Shown here piece after piece: positions 59,931 to 64,000 of a stretch of 64,000 nucleotides of DNA (positions within the stretch are counted from its first letter, which is position 1; each line of letters starts with the position of its first letter). The notes under the pieces are model-generated. The model saw only the letters and a program-made list of their open reading frames with translations. It did no database searches and had not been told where the DNA came from. The translations under genes and the position numbers were made by a program. The DNA is from Liolophura sinensis (Eukaryota > Mollusca > Polyplacophora > Chitonida > Chitonidae). The stretch spans positions 8,751,704-8,815,703 of the forward strand of contig NC_088304.1 in NCBI RefSeq assembly GCF_032854445.1, given 5' to 3'.

Positions 59931-62900
59931 CAAATCATAGTACTATAACAACTTAGAGGCTCTACATGCATAGCACAAATCCAAGCATCAGAAAAACTGC
60001 AGTGTCGCAGAAAGCAGCAGGTCATGTGAATAGCTGAGATGAAGTAAACTTATTGTAGAACATGATACAATCGAAAGCTTTGGTTCTACAACATGTGCAG
60101 GTCTGGAATTTGATAAAGCCTCCAAACTTTCCCATACATGCATTAAAAAGTAAACTTTCAAGCCTAGAAACTGTCAAGCCTGGAAATTTTGACTCGCGCT
60201 GAGGAAGCGTGTCAATAAAATGCGTGTAAGCATGTAGTCTGCAGATGATTATGGGATTGACATGGTAGCGTAATAAAAAGATTATGAGGGGGAGCTATAT
60301 GCCGACATTAAAGTTCCCGCGGACATTTGATTTCCTGTATCATGGTAACTCTGAAACCATCTACTGCTGTTATCTAAGATTTGACACGCGCATATTTATT
60401 CGTGTACAGTTATATCTAAACTATCAGACGTTGGCGCCAAAGCCATGTGCACCAAAGCAAATGCTCGATTTACAACAATATACATACCCTATATATAAAT
60501 CTCATCAACAGGTTTCTCTAGATAACTAATGTTCTAGGCAATCGTCGTGCGTTTCTCAGACTACCTATAAGTGTTTAAGAAGCATATAAAAACATATCAC
60601 TGCAAAAAAAAAAAATCAAAACATGACGCTGGCAACTGTTTCTGTCTGGCAAACGGAGTCTTTGTGAATTTAACTCAAAATTTCCACCTTTTCAAAATTA
60701 TGACTGAATACTGTCTAAAATACATAATCAATCGATAGGATCTATATATACAGGATTTAAAATGTATCTCCGCTCAGTTCAGATGCCTGTACTCAAAGAT
60801 ATTCATGCTCGACACTATGTGCCACTTGAACTTCACTCTTCGGCAGTAATACAGCCAATCATCATGCTTGGCGATGATATACGAAGATAACATCGCCCGA
60901 TCAATGAATGTCCCGCAACAATTGCCTATAGTGTTCTACGGTGGACCACGCCCAGTTTGCAACACCAAGTTTAAGAGTCCACGTCTGATTCTAAGATACA
61001 ACCTTTGGCGGAATAGATCAAGAAGATCATTTTACTCTTCACAGAGTCAAATTGGAGATCATAAATGATTGACACGATACAACAACATTCACGAACAAGC
61101 TGCTTTATACATAGTCCTTGCAACTCTTAGCGACTGCACACCAATCCATATCCTCGTCTGATGAAAGCGCCAATGCAAGTTTTGAGAAACTTTGTTCCCA
61201 CAACTGACAGAGTTTGCCCATCCAATTTGATCATTATCTGCGTGATGAAACTGTCATTGCAAGTTTGAGACAGACTGTGATAATTATTACAAACGTTTTC
61301 CACGTGCCTCTGAAGCCCAAGGGCCGGTAATTAAACTTAACGCCAACTTGTCTGAATTTCAATGTAGCGCAGAGAAGTAATTTCAAACGGTAAGTCTTGC
61401 AAATCAAAGAAAACATTGTCCAAATATGATAAACTTGTGACCACTAGTCTTAGTAAATCTGTATTCGAACATACAGGCCTATATTTCTGAAAAGTTTGCA
61501 CAACTTCATGAATGAACGTGAAATATCTGCTTTGCACAGTGAAGACTGTGCGAGCAGGTGCGCGCCTTGACACGGTGAAGACGGAATATAACACGACTAT
61601 TCCACATGAAACACAACATACTGACACATGTAAAGGCTCCAGAAAACATGACTGGGATGTAGATGTAACAGAACATTCTATATACAGTAGCCAAACTTTG
61701 AAATCTGGATGTCTCAATTTTTCACTTTTTCTCCCAATTTTCTCATATCTCCCATGTTCATTTCGTCATGCAGAATAGGGTATCACAGAGACACTAAGAC
61801 CACTTACTCGGCTAAAAGCACACTCGCAGCCATGCTGGGTCTGTAACAAAAGAATCTCAGGGTCTCTGAAGTGTGTCTTTCACTATGTGAAACGAACCGT
61901 GAACATCTTTAGCTAGAGATCCATCATGGCCGCGACAGCTATGGTGTGCTGTGTGTTCAACTTTGGAAAATGCATCGCCTGCATATAGCAAACATCCGCG
62001 CTCAGTCCAAAAACAAAACCAAGAAGAACTGCTCATATAAACTAAATGTTTACATATAAATATGTTTACAATGTATATACGACGTTTTGCGACATTCATG
62101 GAGAAATTTTGTAACTTTGCCTTCTAGACAATTCCTGAAATGTGTCGCTGTTTTAAATAATATATTTACACTATACTCTTTAAGAACGATTGTGTACAAA
62201 TCTGCACATCCACAGTGACATGTGTATCAGCGGTGCACACATGTATAAACAGTCACTGTGGATGTGGGTACATGAATTACACAATTTGTGTACTGCTGGT
62301 ACACAACATGTGAGTGTGCATTTTTTCCACAACACTGTGTATCACTAGTACCCAGTAGTTTTTAGAAGGTATAGAAAACGAAAACTTGCATGTATTAACT
62401 GAGAACGCATCTTGAGATTTCAAACTTCCGCAGCATGAGGTCAAATGTACAAATTCCCCCACTACAATGCGGTGCCCTCAACCCCGTAACGAGTCCTAAC
62501 AAAGGGAGAATACTCTGGTCAGCACATCACGAATTATAAAGGAAATATTTGTCCTATTTGGAAACGTCAATGATGAATCGTTTTTTAAAATCCTGTATTC
62601 GGGTCCAGCTAAGTGTCCGACACCAAAATGTAATGATTTGCACCGTGGCTAGCCCATGGTCGAGCTGTACACACAATTTTATCCAAATACATTCTTCCCG
62701 TGTAAAGAGACAGACAGACAGACTTGTCGGAGACAATCACACAATAATGTTTAATTTAATATAAAGACTTTTGTGTATATTATATTATCGACTTGTATAC
62801 ATACAAATCACTGCATAATGGGTTTATCAAAACCTACTAGCTTCAACTCATCTCTCGTCTTATTCGTACAACTCTTCTGTTACATAAAGTTTCGCGCGCT

Positions 62901-63259
62901 GGAAGTCTTCTCCTCCCGGCTCCCATGTTAACAGTTATACCAGGGCAATTTTTAAATTGCTATAACCAGAATCCTTAACCTTGTCACTTGCTATCGTTGC
63001 TATCTAAGTTGTGACACGGTGTATACTATTTGCACAACCTAAATCTCCTTTGAATTTCATGTTGAGTGCAAGCCGAGTGTATAATTTAATTATATATATG
63101 ATTGATGTTTTACGCTGTATGTAAGAAATAACCCGTTTGTTAGACAAGTGTGGTCGATCACACATTTATATACATTGTACAAGCTATGGTTGTTAATTTG
63201 ATACCTATACCTTTATTGCATGAAATTTACTGCATGCTGTTAAGATGTCTTTCAAAAAA
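59931..63259. other. No gene recognised
   Basis: AT-rich, CpG-containing sequence; contains the hairpin at 62205-62266. Short frames unsupported. Confidence 0.4.
62205..62266. repeat. Hairpin with perfect 15-bp arms
   Basis: CACATCCACAGTGAC at 62205-62219 pairs exactly with 62252-62266. The 32-nt loop contains a further inverted ATGTGT/ACACAT pair. Confidence 0.85.
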
Positions 63260-63420
63260 TTGATTTATTTATTTGACAGGTGTTTCATGCCGCACTCAAG
63301 AATATTTTACTTACGACGGAGGCCAGCATTATGGTGCTTGTGAGGAAACCTGACAGGTTGCTGACAGACCTTCCCAAGATTTTTTTTGTTTTTTTTTTTT
63401 GTTTTGTTTTTGTTTTTTGA
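63260..63420 (-). mobile_element. SINE family A fragment ending in a T-rich tract
   Basis: TGATTTATTTATTTGACAGG, GCACTCAAGAATATTTTACT, CAGCATTATGGTG and CTGACAGACCTTCCCAAGA, then a long T-rich run (63380-63420). Confidence 0.8.
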
Positions 63421-64000
63421 TTTAATCCATATGTAATCTGCGTAACGAACTTTGTTTCCAACTAATAATAAGTCACGATCAACGGGCCAGTATTACGGAC
63501 AAAAGGACTATGCAACCGTATATATAAATGTCAACCGAGGGATAGTGTACACAGACGGGTCCGTCTGTATTGGACATACATACTTGGTACTGATGCGTCT
63601 GATGTACGTCCAGCCGTAGACTTCATGCTGCATGAACACACAACATGCGTATAAATTGTGTATAATTTCGTATATAGGATTACAATAGCATCTAACCCCC
63701 ACCCCCACCCCTCTATTTACCCCCGGGGAAAAGATTTTAAGTTCAATGTATACAATTGAATAACACGATGCATTTATCACTGACACAGTTAAAAAAAGAC
63801 CAACTTATCGCGAAACAAGCGTATAAACAACAATTGAACAGTTCACATGCGGTCTGCAGACAATGCATACAGGTGTTTCGATGCATAAAACAGTAGACAG
63901 CTTATCGACTGCTGTCAGCCAGATCGGTCAACATAAACCCAAAGACATTCTTTTAAAGAGAATCTAGATGGCCATAATCGCAAATGGACCACATTTATGC
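63421..64000. other. No gene recognised
   Basis: AT-rich end of window with no supported frame or repeat. Confidence 0.4.

Overview
The window is animal nuclear DNA: an intron-rich gene with GT-AG splicing, several tRNA-headed SINE families, hairpin-like miniature elements and large minisatellites, in AT-rich sequence dotted with the palindromic word ACATGTA. The one clear gene is a single KDM2-type lysine demethylase. I infer a mollusc or another lophotrochozoan; nothing in the window fixes the species.

About 10.4-32.7 kb holds a complete minus-strand Kdm2 gene. I resolved 16 coding exons whose phases all agree. They give a 1241-residue protein with, in order: acidic N-terminus, JmjC demethylase domain, Ser/Glu-rich linker, CXXC zinc finger, PHD finger, basic linker, RG-rich stretch, F-box and leucine-rich repeats. 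The start codon lies at the edge of a CpG-rich promoter island (about 32.64-32.96 kb). Several introns are occupied by repeats: a 65-bp minisatellite in intron 3 that is an amplified copy of the exon 3 / 5' splice-site junction, a roughly 37-bp minisatellite in intron 6, and SINE copies in introns 2, 4, 5, 7, 8, 13 and 14.

From 1 to about 10.4 kb lies downstream of Kdm2. It has no recognisable coding exon. It holds SINE fragments, a 28-bp tandem array (about 3.0-3.4 kb) and a roughly 37-bp array directly after the Kdm2 stop codon, presumably in the 3' UTR.

From about 33 to 64 kb I recognise no gene. The region is AT-rich but visibly richer in CpG than the Kdm2 body. It contains a 180-bp higher-order array (52.4-54.1 kb), a perfect 166-bp tandem duplication (38.1-38.5 kb), several inverted-repeat elements (42.3, 46.6, 54.3 and 55.9 kb), a second copy of an element also found in Kdm2 intron 15 (45.4 kb, opposite orientation), SINE remnants and simple repeats. 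Three short open stretches there (40.2, 47.6 and 59.0 kb) next to plausible splice acceptors or a good start context are reported only as candidate exons. The CpG contrast fits the mosaic gene-body methylation known from molluscs, with Kdm2 as a methylated, CpG-depleted transcription unit. No autonomous transposon protein, true tRNA, rRNA or CRISPR array was seen.
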